Shown: one piece after another, positions 27,248 to 35,054 of the stretch
Layout: each line of letters starts with the position of its first letter
How positions within the stretch are numbered: position 1 is the stretch's first letter
Source: Haloplanus sp. CK5-1
Lineage (GTDB): Archaea; Halobacteriota; Halobacteria; Halobacteriales; Haloferacaceae
Assembly (NCBI RefSeq): GCF_037201915.1
Contig: NZ_CP147505.1
Location: 868,001-932,000 of the forward strand
DNA length: 64,000 bases
Direction of reading: 5' to 3'
Program-made: the position numbers and the translations under genes
The notes under the pieces: model-generated
Seen by the model: the letters and a program-made list of their open reading frames with translations, nothing else
Databases searched by the model: none
Told to the model about the DNA's origin: nothing

Positions 27248-28407
27248 ACGAGGTGGTCCAGCATCCAGTCGGCCGCGTACGGCCGGTACTGGCTCACCCG
27301 GTTCTTGCAGACGTGGTCGCCGTCCGGATAGTACAGTAACTCGCCGTTCGGCGCGCGCTTCGCGACCCGTTTCGTCTGCTCGGGCGGGATGACCGTGTCG
27401 TTGCCGCCGGCGATGGCGAGCGTCGGCGCGGTCAACGCCTCGATGTCGCCACGGAGCGTCATCCGTTCGGTCACCTCGTCGGCCTCGACGAACGAGTCAA
27501 CCTGACACGCGTGGAGGAAGCCGTCACGCATCGAGACCGACTGATACAGCGACGCCGGGCCGACGCTGAAGGGGCCGGCCAACCCGACGCAGGCGTCGAA
27601 CCGGTCGTCGTTCGCGGCGACGTGTGGCGCGTAGAAGCCGCCGATCGAGACGCCGTAGATCCCCAGCCGCGAGGCGTCGATGCCGTCGATTCCCGTCACG
27701 TGGTCGACCGCCGCCGAGATGGCTTCGTGGTAGTCCGGCGTCATCGGTCGCGTGTACCACACCTCGCCTTGGCCCGGCCCGTCGAGGGAGAGCGTCGCCA
27801 CGCCGCGGGCGTGGAAGTCGGACGCTCGCGTGTGCTGTTCCTCCTTCGTCGAGTCGAGACCCGAGAGGAGGATCACGAGCGGTGACTCGTCGAGGCCATC
27901 GGGTGTGGTCGGGGGGATCCGCAGGTAGCCGGGGATGTCCGCGCCGCCGGGGTACGGTGCCTCCACGCGCTCGGCCGCCGGGTCGAGATACGGGGCGGCC
28001 CGCTCCCACAGTTCGACGGCGCGTCGGTGGGCCGTCTCGCGGCGGTCCTCGTCGACGAACCACGCGAAGGAGCCGAAGTGGCAGTACATCGACGCCCGGA
28101 GGAAGTGCTCGCCGGCACTGGTCTCGTTGCCGGCTGCCTCGGCCTCCCGGCCGCGCTCTGCGTGGTCCTCGCCGACGGCAGCGAAGGCCTCACACCACTC
28201 GTCCCAGGTCTCGATCTCCGAGCGGAGGGTCCGGAGGTCGTAGCGGTCGAGTCCCTTCGCGAGAAAGCGGGTCCACCAGCGGTCGAAGCGATCCTCGACG
28301 AAGTCGCGGCCGCGCTGTTCGCTCTCCGTACCGTCCGAGGAGCGTGGCTCCTCGCTCTGTTCCGAGGAGTGTGGCTCCTCGCTGTCGTGGTGAGTGTCGT
28401 CGTTCAT
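27244..28407 (-). CDS. alpha/beta hydrolase, FrsA/DUF1100-like
   Basis: The protein is 387 residues. The acidic, serine-rich N-terminus (1-35) includes a nine-codon repeat. A helical cap region (40-140) follows, then the hydrolase core: the oxyanion region LSGLDSTKE (about 181-189), the nucleophile elbow YGVSIGGF with Ser254, and late DHVCKN carrying the expected His. This cap-plus-core layout fits 2,6-dihydropseudooxynicotine hydrolase-like or FrsA-like C-C or ester hydrolases. It overlaps the upstream M24 gene by 4 bases, so it is the last gene of the transporter operon. The substrate is unknown. Confidence 0.8.
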   Translation of the reverse strand: MNDDTHHDSEEPHSSEQSEEPRSSDGTESEQRGRDFVEDRFDRWWTRFLAKGLDRYDLRTLRSEIETWDEWCEAFAAVGEDHAERGREAEAAGNETSAGEHFLRASMYCHFGSFAWFVDEDRRETAHRRAVELWERAAPYLDPAAERVEAPYPGGADIPGYLRIPPTTPDGLDESPLVILLSGLDSTKEEQHTRASDFHARGVATLSLDGPGQGEVWYTRPMTPDYHEAISAAVDHVTGIDGIDASRLGIYGVSIGGFYAPHVAANDDRFDACVGLAGPFSVGPASLYQSVSMRDGFLHACQVDSFVEADEVTERMTLRGDIEALTAPTLAIAGGNDTVIPPEQTKRVAKRAPNGELLYYPDGDHVCKNRVSQYRPYAADWMLDHLV

Positions 28408-29621
28408 GGTTCGATGAACTGCATGGGGTAGTCGTGTAACTGTTCGGTCCCGTCGTCGGTCACGACGACGGTCGTGCCGAGTTGTACTCCGTGTCCCTCG
28501 TCGGGAGTCACGACGTTCGGCTGGACGACGAGCACCTCGCCGGCCTCGAACGTCCAGCCCTCCGTCGCCGGGTCGTCGATCCCCGGCCAGTACGTCGCGT
28601 CGGGTGTGCCGACGTGGGGCGGGCCGTAGCCGCCGCCGTAACCGTGGACCATCACGTCGTAGCCGTCGAACTCGGACTCCTGGATGGGCGCGAGCGCGTC
28701 GGCGACGTCGTCGGTCGTCGCGCCGGGTTCGATCGCGTCCCGGATCGCATCGTACGTCTCCGCCGCCACCGCGTACAGGTCGCGGTACGTGTCGGTGGGC
28801 GGGCTTCCGACTGCGTACGGGCGGTGGATCTGGCTCGCGTAGCCGCCGACGGCGGCACTCACCTCGGTCGTGATCACGTCGCCTCGGCTCACCGTCCGCG
28901 ACGCCGGCTTCCGCTTCCACGGGAGTGGCTCGCCCGACTGCGCTCCCTCCATCGGGGCCGTCGAGAGGAACGTCGTGGTGACGTGTCCCTCGGAGTCGGC
29001 CACCCCCGCCCCGAGTGCGTCGCGCAACTCGCGCTCGGACAGTCCCGGTTCGGCCGCCCGTTCGAGCGCGGCCATCGCGTCGTCGAGTGCGTCGGCCGCT
29101 TTCCGGATCCGGTCGAGTTCGGCCTCTCCCTTCGTGGCGAGCAGTCGGGCGTACGGCACCGTCGCGTCGACGAGGTCGGCGTCCAGTCGCGTCTCGAGGG
29201 TCCGGTAGTGACCGTGTGGGAGCGAGAGGTCGTACCGGGCGTCGTAGCCGGCGATCCCGACCCGGGAGACGCCCGCGGCCCGCAGTCGGTCCGCCACCCG
29301 CTCCCCCGGCTCCGGGAGCAACACCCGGCGGTCGTCGACGACCGCCCGCTCGGCGGCGTCCTGCAGGTGGTTGTTCAGGCCGACGAACAGCGTCGCCGGC
29401 TCGTCCGGGTCGGTGAAGGCGACGAGGTACGTCGCGAACGACGGCGCGTAGTTCGACAGGTACGCCACGTTGTGGGCGGCGAATCCGCCGTCCGAGTAGA
29501 CGAGCAGCGCGTCGAGGTCGCGCTCCTCGAGCAGGTCGCGGAGCCGCTCCCAGCGTCGCTCGTACTCGGCGTCGTCGAAGCGTCGGTACGACCGTCGGTT
29601 GGAGCGTGCGTTCCTGTTCAT
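28404..29621 (-). CDS. M24-family (creatinase/aminopeptidase P fold) protein, metal ligands apparently replaced
   Basis: The protein is 405 residues with the N-terminal creatinase domain (about 20-150) and the pita-bread catalytic domain (about 160-395). In metal-dependent M24 peptidases, two Asp residues follow the GD(V/I) strand. Here that region reads VITTEVSA and ASQIHRP, with Glu and Gln at the likely positions, and the late Glu ligands are not obvious (VVQPNVV). This resembles metal-free creatinase more than a peptidase. It lies between the permease and a hydrolase in one operon, so it may cleave an imported nitrogen compound. Confidence 0.75.
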   Translation of the reverse strand: MNRNARSNRRSYRRFDDAEYERRWERLRDLLEERDLDALLVYSDGGFAAHNVAYLSNYAPSFATYLVAFTDPDEPATLFVGLNNHLQDAAERAVVDDRRVLLPEPGERVADRLRAAGVSRVGIAGYDARYDLSLPHGHYRTLETRLDADLVDATVPYARLLATKGEAELDRIRKAADALDDAMAALERAAEPGLSERELRDALGAGVADSEGHVTTTFLSTAPMEGAQSGEPLPWKRKPASRTVSRGDVITTEVSAAVGGYASQIHRPYAVGSPPTDTYRDLYAVAAETYDAIRDAIEPGATTDDVADALAPIQESEFDGYDVMVHGYGGGYGPPHVGTPDATYWPGIDDPATEGWTFEAGEVLVVQPNVVTPDEGHGVQLGTTVVVTDDGTEQLHDYPMQFIEP

Positions 29622-29622
29622 G

Positions 29623-31200
29623 TTACCACGTCAACCGGCGCTGGAGCGCCGAGACGGCCGCGAACGTTCCCGCACCGAGCGCGAACAGCCAGACGATGGC
29701 GGCGAAGGCGAGGTCGGGCTGGAAGGTCCGGGTCTGCTGGAGGACGAGGACGCCCAGCCCGGCGTTGGAGACGAACCACTCCGCGACGACGACACCGGAG
29801 ATACCGGTGATGATCGAGAGCTTGAGCCCGCTGAACAGCGCCGGCGTCGCGTATCGGAGCCGGACCAGAAAGATGCGCCAGGCCGGGGCGTTCACCAACG
29901 CGAAGAGGTCGGCGTGGGCGGGTGGTAGCCGGGCGAGTCCGGTCGCGGCCCCCATCGCGACCGGGAAGAACGTCGCGGCGGCGACCAGGACGACGGCCGC
30001 CTCGACCGAGACGCCGAGCCAGACCAGCAGGACGGGTGCGAAGGCGATGACCGGCATCACCCGGAACCCGACCAGGTACGTGTACACGACCGCTCGGGCT
30101 CGAGGGACGAGTGCGGCGACGGCCCCGAGCGCGAACCCGACGCCCGCGCCCACGGTCCACCCGTTGGCGAACGTGACCACCGACTCGACAGTGGCCGAGA
30201 CGAAGAGGTGACTCGACGAGACGAGGATCGCTCCGACTGCAGCCGGCGTGGGGAGAAACAGCCGCGCGTGGGGAATGATCCCGGCGGTGACGTGCCAGAC
30301 GACGATCAGTCCCGGGAGGGTGCCGAGCAACAGGGCCCGCGAGGACAGGTCCCACGACGTGCCGACCCCGCCGCCCCCCCAGAGGCTGTCGCTCACCACG
30401 TCGTCGGCGTCGTCCCACTGGAGGCGGCGGTCTGCGAGGAGCACCGCACCGAAGACGACCGCCCCGAGCGCGACGAGGACGACCATGTATCCGAACAGGA
30501 GCGGGGTTCGGAGGTTCGAGGCGGCCTGCAGCATCCGGAAACCGATCCCGCGGGAGGCCGCGAGGAACTCCGCGATGATAACGCCCTCGACGGCGAGTGG
30601 TGTGGCGATCTTCAGGCCGGCGAAGACACCCGGCAGCGCGTTCGGCAGGTTGACGAAGAGCAGTCGCTTCCAGGCCGGCGTTCCGACCGAGCGCAACAGC
30701 GCGACCTGGTTGTCGGGCACCGACAGCAGGCCGTCGAGCGTGGCGATGGTCACTGGAAAGAACACGAGGATCGCCGCGATCAGGACGCGCGTCACCAGCG
30801 TCGGCCCGGTGAGGAGGATGAGGATGGGGACGAGCACCACGAGCGGCAGGATCCGGATCGCGATGAGGTACGGGTAAGCCACCAGCCGGAGTCGCGGGGA
30901 GACCGCCATCCCGAACGCGAAGAGGCCGCCGGCGGCGACGCCGGTGGTCCACCCCAGCACCACCTCCCCGGCCGTGTAGAGGACGTGCTCCCACATCGAT
31001 CCCGCGTTGGCGTGGATGGCGGCCGCGACGTCTAGCGGCGTCGGCAGGATGACCGTCGGTAGTCCGGAGACGACGGCCAGGACGTGCCACCCGAGCAGCG
31101 ACACCGCCACCGAGAGGAGCACCTGTCCGGCGCGGTTCGCGTACGCCCGCGGCACGGGGAGACGTCCAGCGATCTCGCGCTGCCGGTGGCCGACACCCAT
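29623..31200 (-). CDS. double-length ABC transporter permease (two SsuC/ThiX-type domains fused)
   Basis: The protein is 525 residues with about twelve membrane helices, twice the usual length for this family. Residues about 30-260 and about 285-525 are each a complete binding-protein-dependent permease domain, and each has the cytoplasmic loop that contacts the ATPase: first half around EFLAASRGIGF, second around EWFVSNAGLGV. One chain could therefore form the whole pore. It starts right at the end of the binding-protein gene and is followed one base later by the M24 gene. No ATPase gene is adjacent. Confidence 0.88.
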   Translation of the reverse strand: MGVGHRQREIAGRLPVPRAYANRAGQVLLSVAVSLLGWHVLAVVSGLPTVILPTPLDVAAAIHANAGSMWEHVLYTAGEVVLGWTTGVAAGGLFAFGMAVSPRLRLVAYPYLIAIRILPLVVLVPILILLTGPTLVTRVLIAAILVFFPVTIATLDGLLSVPDNQVALLRSVGTPAWKRLLFVNLPNALPGVFAGLKIATPLAVEGVIIAEFLAASRGIGFRMLQAASNLRTPLLFGYMVVLVALGAVVFGAVLLADRRLQWDDADDVVSDSLWGGGGVGTSWDLSSRALLLGTLPGLIVVWHVTAGIIPHARLFLPTPAAVGAILVSSSHLFVSATVESVVTFANGWTVGAGVGFALGAVAALVPRARAVVYTYLVGFRVMPVIAFAPVLLVWLGVSVEAAVVLVAAATFFPVAMGAATGLARLPPAHADLFALVNAPAWRIFLVRLRYATPALFSGLKLSIITGISGVVVAEWFVSNAGLGVLVLQQTRTFQPDLAFAAIVWLFALGAGTFAAVSALQRRLTW

Positions 31201-32295
31201 CTACACGTCGACGTCGTAGTCGGTCGACACCTGGCTGGCGTAGTCCCGGACGACCGACTCCTCCGGGAGCAGTTCGTTCGTCCAGGCGCGGTCGGTCGAC
31301 AGCCCGGTCGGCAACACTTCGGCGTCGACGAGCGTGTGGTACACCGTCTCCCAGTCGTCTCCCGACTGCCAACCCCAGCCGTTCTCCTCGACGCCCTGTG
31401 TGATGATGAGGTTCTTGGCGGTGTATTTGATCTTCGCGATCCCGAGTTCGCGGGACTCCTCGAGTTCCGGCTTGACGTCGATCATCACGTCCTCGGCCCC
31501 CTCCGGGTTGTTCGAGGCCCACGCCCACCCGCGGGCGGTGGCCCGGAGGAACGACCGGATCGTCTCGGGGTTGTCCTGTGCGTACGACGGGCGCGTGAAC
31601 GCCCGCCGACCTACCGTCGGTGTGTGGTCACCGATGAGCATCAGCGACGCCTCGTACCCCCGCATTTCGAGAGCGAGCGCGTTCGAGAAGATGCCGGTCC
31701 CGACGTCGACGTTGCCGGCCAGCAGGTTCGACGTCTGCTGTTCGGTGCCGACGCTCACCAGTTCGACCGAGTCGAGGATCCCCTCCTGGCTGAGCATCGA
31801 CCGGATGTACGTCTTCGTCTTCGAGGAGTCCGAGACGACGGCGATGCGCGTCCCCTCGAGGTCGCTTGGCTCCTCGAACGAGCCGTCGAACTGCTCGGCG
31901 ACGGTGAACAGCGCCGCGTTCGACGTCTGTTGGGGGCCCGCGACCGATCGCACCGACAGGTCGTTTGCCCGGGCCTGGAGGACGGCGACCCCACCTCCCA
32001 ACCCGATGTCTTGGTTGCCGAGTCCGACCTGCTTGGCCGCGAACCCGCCACCCTGCCCGGAGACGAGTTCCACGTCGAGGCCCTCCTCCTCGTAGAAACC
32101 CCGCTCTCTGGCGACGAAGTAGCCGGCCTGCGTGGGGTTGGGTTTCCAGTTCAGGATCACCGAAACGGACTGTGTGGACGACTCGTCCGCGCTCTCGGCC
32201 TCGCTCCCGGTCCCCACACATCCGGCGGTCGCGCCGAGCGAGACGCCCATCGCCGCCAGCGCTCGGCGTCGCGTCAGTGGCTCCGAGTCGAGCAT
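31201..32295 (-). CDS. ABC substrate-binding lipoprotein, NMT1/THI5-like (SsuA/ThiY/TauA type)
   Basis: The protein is 364 residues. The N-terminus has RRR (9-11), a hydrophobic stretch and lipobox TAGC with Cys26, so Tat export and lipid anchoring are expected. The mature part follows the NMT1/THI5-like pattern: ILNWKPNPTQAGYFVARERGFYEEEGLDVEL-type residues, then GGGFAAKQVGLGNQDIG. This family binds thiamine pyrimidine precursors, sulfonates, nitrate or similar compounds. The thiamine genes elsewhere in the window make a pyrimidine precursor possible, but the fungal THI5 cysteine motif is absent. It is the first gene of its operon. Confidence 0.87.
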   Translation of the reverse strand: MLDSEPLTRRRALAAMGVSLGATAGCVGTGSEAESADESSTQSVSVILNWKPNPTQAGYFVARERGFYEEEGLDVELVSGQGGGFAAKQVGLGNQDIGLGGGVAVLQARANDLSVRSVAGPQQTSNAALFTVAEQFDGSFEEPSDLEGTRIAVVSDSSKTKTYIRSMLSQEGILDSVELVSVGTEQQTSNLLAGNVDVGTGIFSNALALEMRGYEASLMLIGDHTPTVGRRAFTRPSYAQDNPETIRSFLRATARGWAWASNNPEGAEDVMIDVKPELEESRELGIAKIKYTAKNLIITQGVEENGWGWQSGDDWETVYHTLVDAEVLPTGLSTDRAWTNELLPEESVVRDYASQVSTDYDVDV

Positions 32296-32723
32296 ACTAT
32301 CACGTACGTACCGTACAATCAAAATAAGTATTCCGAAGAAAGCTTTATAAGTGAACGGGTCTCCCGGACGGAGTCCGCTCGAAACCGCCCGTTCGAGGTG
32401 ACTCGTCGGTCGGAGCGACACTCTACCGGTCGGATGGCGTCCTCGTCGTACACCGCGACGTCGAACTCTGGGGGTCGGCCTCGTAGACGACCGCCCCGTC
32501 TCGGTCCGGCGCCCTTCGGGGGCCTGCGGGGAGTGGTTCGTCCGCCGACGACCCCCGACGTATCCGGCTGGGTTACAGCCACTGATACTGCCACAACGAG
32601 TCGTATCCGGCTGGGTTACAGCCACTGATACCGCCACAACGAGTCGTATCCGTCGATCAATGTTCCCTATCCCCACCGGTAAGTGGCTATTACCTATGCG
32701 TCTCCACGGAGTGGAGACCCTCC
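32296..32723. other. divergent intergenic region, promoters and repeats
   Basis: These 428 bases separate the binding-protein gene (left) from the sensor kinase (right). On the minus strand an AT-rich stretch at about 32313-32332 can serve as core promoter for the binding-protein gene, with GTACGGTACGTACGTG between it and the start. The 43-base repeats lie near the kinase end. I see no gene that I would support, although one minus-strand frame at 32340-32470 reads somewhat protein-like. Confidence 0.5.
32560..32652. repeat. 43-base tandem repeat with internal hairpins
   Basis: A unit starting GTATCCGGCTGGGTTACAGC begins at 32560 and again at 32603, with one mismatch over 43 bases, and the first seven bases recur at 32646. 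Each unit holds the inverted repeat GGCTG-GGTTA-CAGCC. The array lies between the divergent binding-protein gene and a histidine kinase gene, a place where operators for either are expected. Confidence 0.85.
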
Positions 32724-34193
32724 GTGAACGGGACGCGTTGTCGGGTCGCCGGTGCCGCCGCAGTCGGGGGGATCGGACTGGCGCTACTCGCGGTTCGACT
32801 CCGGTTCGGGAGCCTCCCCCGGGCCACGCCGGTCAGCGACGTCGCTCCCGTCGGCCTCGCTCTCGTCTTGTTCGTCGTCGCCGGCTGGCTTCCCCGGAGC
32901 GACCTCGCCGCACTCCCCGTGTTCTACATCCCCGCGGCGACCGTCGGCGGGATGGCCGCCGTCGCCGCCTTCACCACTTTCGTCACGACGGAACTCCTCC
33001 CCGCGACGACCACCGTCCCGACGACCATCCTCCTGTTGAACTTCGTCAGCGCCGGCGGTGCCCTCGGTCTCGTCGCCGGACTGCTGGCGGCGACGACGTG
33101 GACGCTCCGAACCCGGACGGCGCAACTCCGGCGCTCTCGCGACGAGTATCGGGAACTCTTCGACGGGATCGGCGACGCGGTCGTCGTCCACGACACCCGT
33201 GGTCGTATTATCGCGGCCAACGACGCGGCGACCGACAGGCTGGGCGACGACACGGCGCTCACCGACCGTCGGATCACCGATATCGAGGGCGACGAGGTTC
33301 GGTCCCGGGTCGTCATCGACGACCGAATCGTCTACGAGACGGCCCACACCACCGCCGACGACGAGACGGTCCCCGTCGAGATGAGTGCCCGATACGTCCG
33401 GTACTGCGGGTCGCCGGCCGTACTCTCGGTGGCCCGGAACGTGAGCCGTCGCCGCGCCTCCGAGCGCCAACTGAGCGAAGCCCGGGATCGGCTCCGAGCG
33501 CTCAACCGCGTCCTTCGTCACGACATCCGCAACGACATGCAGATCGTCCTCGGGACGGCGGGACTCCTCGACGAGCGACTCGGCGACGACACCGCGCGGG
33601 ACCACCTCCGAACCATCGTCGATACCGGGGAACACGTCGTCGAACTCACCCGGAGCTCGCGCGACCTCGAACGGACGCTCGGCGGCGAGGAGCCCCCCCC
33701 GCTCCACCCGGTATCGCCCGCCGAGACGATCGAATCCGAACTCGACCGCTGCCGGTCCGCCTTCGATCACGCCACCTTCGTCGTCGAGAGCGACCTCCCC
33801 GACGTGACCGTCCGCGCGAACGACCTGCTCTCGTCGGTCTTCCGGAACCTCCTGAACAACGCCGTCCAGCACAGCGATCGGGACGACCCCACAGTGACGG
33901 TCTCGGGCGAGCGACGCGACGATCGGGTCGTCGTCCGCATCGCCGACGACGGCCCCGGGATTCCGGCGGAGCGACGGCAGTCGGTCTTTCGGAAGGACGA
34001 GACGGGCCTCGGCAGTGAGGGGACGGGGCTGGGACTGTACTTGGTCTCGACCCTCGTCGACCAGTACGGCGGTGACGTGTGGATCGAGGACAACGATCCA
34101 CGGGGCACCGTGGTCGCGGTCGAACTGTGCGTCGAGACGGCGGCCGATGGAGCGGCGTCGAACGGGGCGGTGCGGGACGAGGCCTCCCGGTGA
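32724..34193 (+). CDS. membrane sensor histidine kinase with PAS domain
   Basis: The protein is 489 residues. Four or more hydrophobic helices occupy residues about 5-130. A PAS-like domain follows (about 140-250, YRELFDGIGDAVVVHD). The phosphorylation site is His266 in LRHDIRND, the haloarchaeal H-box. The ATPase domain has NLLNNAVQH, DDGPGIP and GTGLGLYLV. It therefore senses a signal in or through the membrane and phosphorylates an unlinked response regulator. The start is GTG 32724. The 43-base repeats lie directly upstream. Confidence 0.9.
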   Translation: MNGTRCRVAGAAAVGGIGLALLAVRLRFGSLPRATPVSDVAPVGLALVLFVVAGWLPRSDLAALPVFYIPAATVGGMAAVAAFTTFVTTELLPATTTVPTTILLLNFVSAGGALGLVAGLLAATTWTLRTRTAQLRRSRDEYRELFDGIGDAVVVHDTRGRIIAANDAATDRLGDDTALTDRRITDIEGDEVRSRVVIDDRIVYETAHTTADDETVPVEMSARYVRYCGSPAVLSVARNVSRRRASERQLSEARDRLRALNRVLRHDIRNDMQIVLGTAGLLDERLGDDTARDHLRTIVDTGEHVVELTRSSRDLERTLGGEEPPPLHPVSPAETIESELDRCRSAFDHATFVVESDLPDVTVRANDLLSSVFRNLLNNAVQHSDRDDPTVTVSGERRDDRVVVRIADDGPGIPAERRQSVFRKDETGLGSEGTGLGLYLVSTLVDQYGGDVWIEDNDPRGTVVAVELCVETAADGAASNGAVRDEASR

Positions 34194-34210
34194 GCGCCCG
34201 GATCACCGGA

Positions 34211-35014
34211 TCAGACGACGTGTCGGGTGTCGTAAGAGCCCAGTCGACGGACCCAGCCGTCGTCGGCGATGTCCGAGACGTCCTCGACGGCCGCGCGGGC
34301 GTGGTCCTCGTACAGTCCCGCCTCGAAGTCGATGTGGAAGAGGTAGTCACCGAGGCGGTCGCCCGTGGGTCGGGACTCCACGCGCGAGAGGTTGATGTCG
34401 CGGTCGGCGAAGGCCTCCAGCAGTTCAAGCAACAGCCCGGGGTAGTTCGCGTTCGGGTTGACGATGATCGTTGACTTGCCGCCGGCGTCGGACCGCTCTC
34501 CGGCTGGTGCGATGACGAAAAACCGAGTGGCGTTGGAGCTTCGGTCCTGGATGTCCTCCGCGAGCACCCGCAGGTCGTCGCCGGCGTTGTCGGGGTGGGC
34601 GATGGCGGCGACCGCGTCGTCGTCGCGGGAGCGTTCGACGCCGCGTGCAGTGCTCGCGACCGCCTCGAGGTTCACGTCTGGGTACTCCGATTCGAGGAAG
34701 CCCCGACACTGGGCGAGCGCCTGCGAGTGGCTGGCGACGACGTCGAACGACTCCCCGGCCGCGATCAGGGCGTGGCGGATGGGGGTGACGACCTCCTCCA
34801 CGACGCTCACCTCGTGGCTCGAGAGCGCGTCGAGTGTCTCGGTGACGCTCCCCTCGATGCTGTTCTCGATGGGGACGACGCCGCGCCGGTAGTCGCCGGC
34901 CGCCACCGCCTCGACGATTGCGGTCACGGATTCGCTGAACGTGACCTCGTCGGCGACAGCCCGCGCGGCCCGGTGGGAGTAGGTCCCTTCCGGTCCGAGC
35001 GTGATGGCTTTCAT
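34211..35014 (-). CDS. pheA: prephenate dehydratase with ACT domain
   Basis: The protein is 267 residues. It converts prephenate to phenylpyruvate for phenylalanine. The opening ITLGPEGTYSHRAA, then VVPIENSIEGSV and the late NATRFFVIAP (about 155-164) are the family motifs. An ACT domain follows (about 178-260) with LSRVESRPTGDRLGDYLF, which binds phenylalanine for feedback control. The ATG at 35014 fits the family start. A histidine kinase gene lies 40 bases upstream on the same strand. Confidence 0.95.
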   Translation of the reverse strand: MKAITLGPEGTYSHRAARAVADEVTFSESVTAIVEAVAAGDYRRGVVPIENSIEGSVTETLDALSSHEVSVVEEVVTPIRHALIAAGESFDVVASHSQALAQCRGFLESEYPDVNLEAVASTARGVERSRDDDAVAAIAHPDNAGDDLRVLAEDIQDRSSNATRFFVIAPAGERSDAGGKSTIIVNPNANYPGLLLELLEAFADRDINLSRVESRPTGDRLGDYLFHIDFEAGLYEDHARAAVEDVSDIADDGWVRRLGSYDTRHVV

Positions 35015-35054
35015 GCCACGAGGGTGGCGGGGAGAGCGGAAAAACGCGTCGGGT

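Noticed and set aside
29618-31528. Minus-strand frame of 636 codons overlapping the permease in another frame
   Set aside because: Arginine-rich shadow. The true frame (29623-31200) has twelve membrane helices and both family loops.
32560-32652. CRISPR-like interpretation of the 43-bp repeats
   Set aside because: Only two copies, directly adjacent without spacers, and no cas genes in the window.
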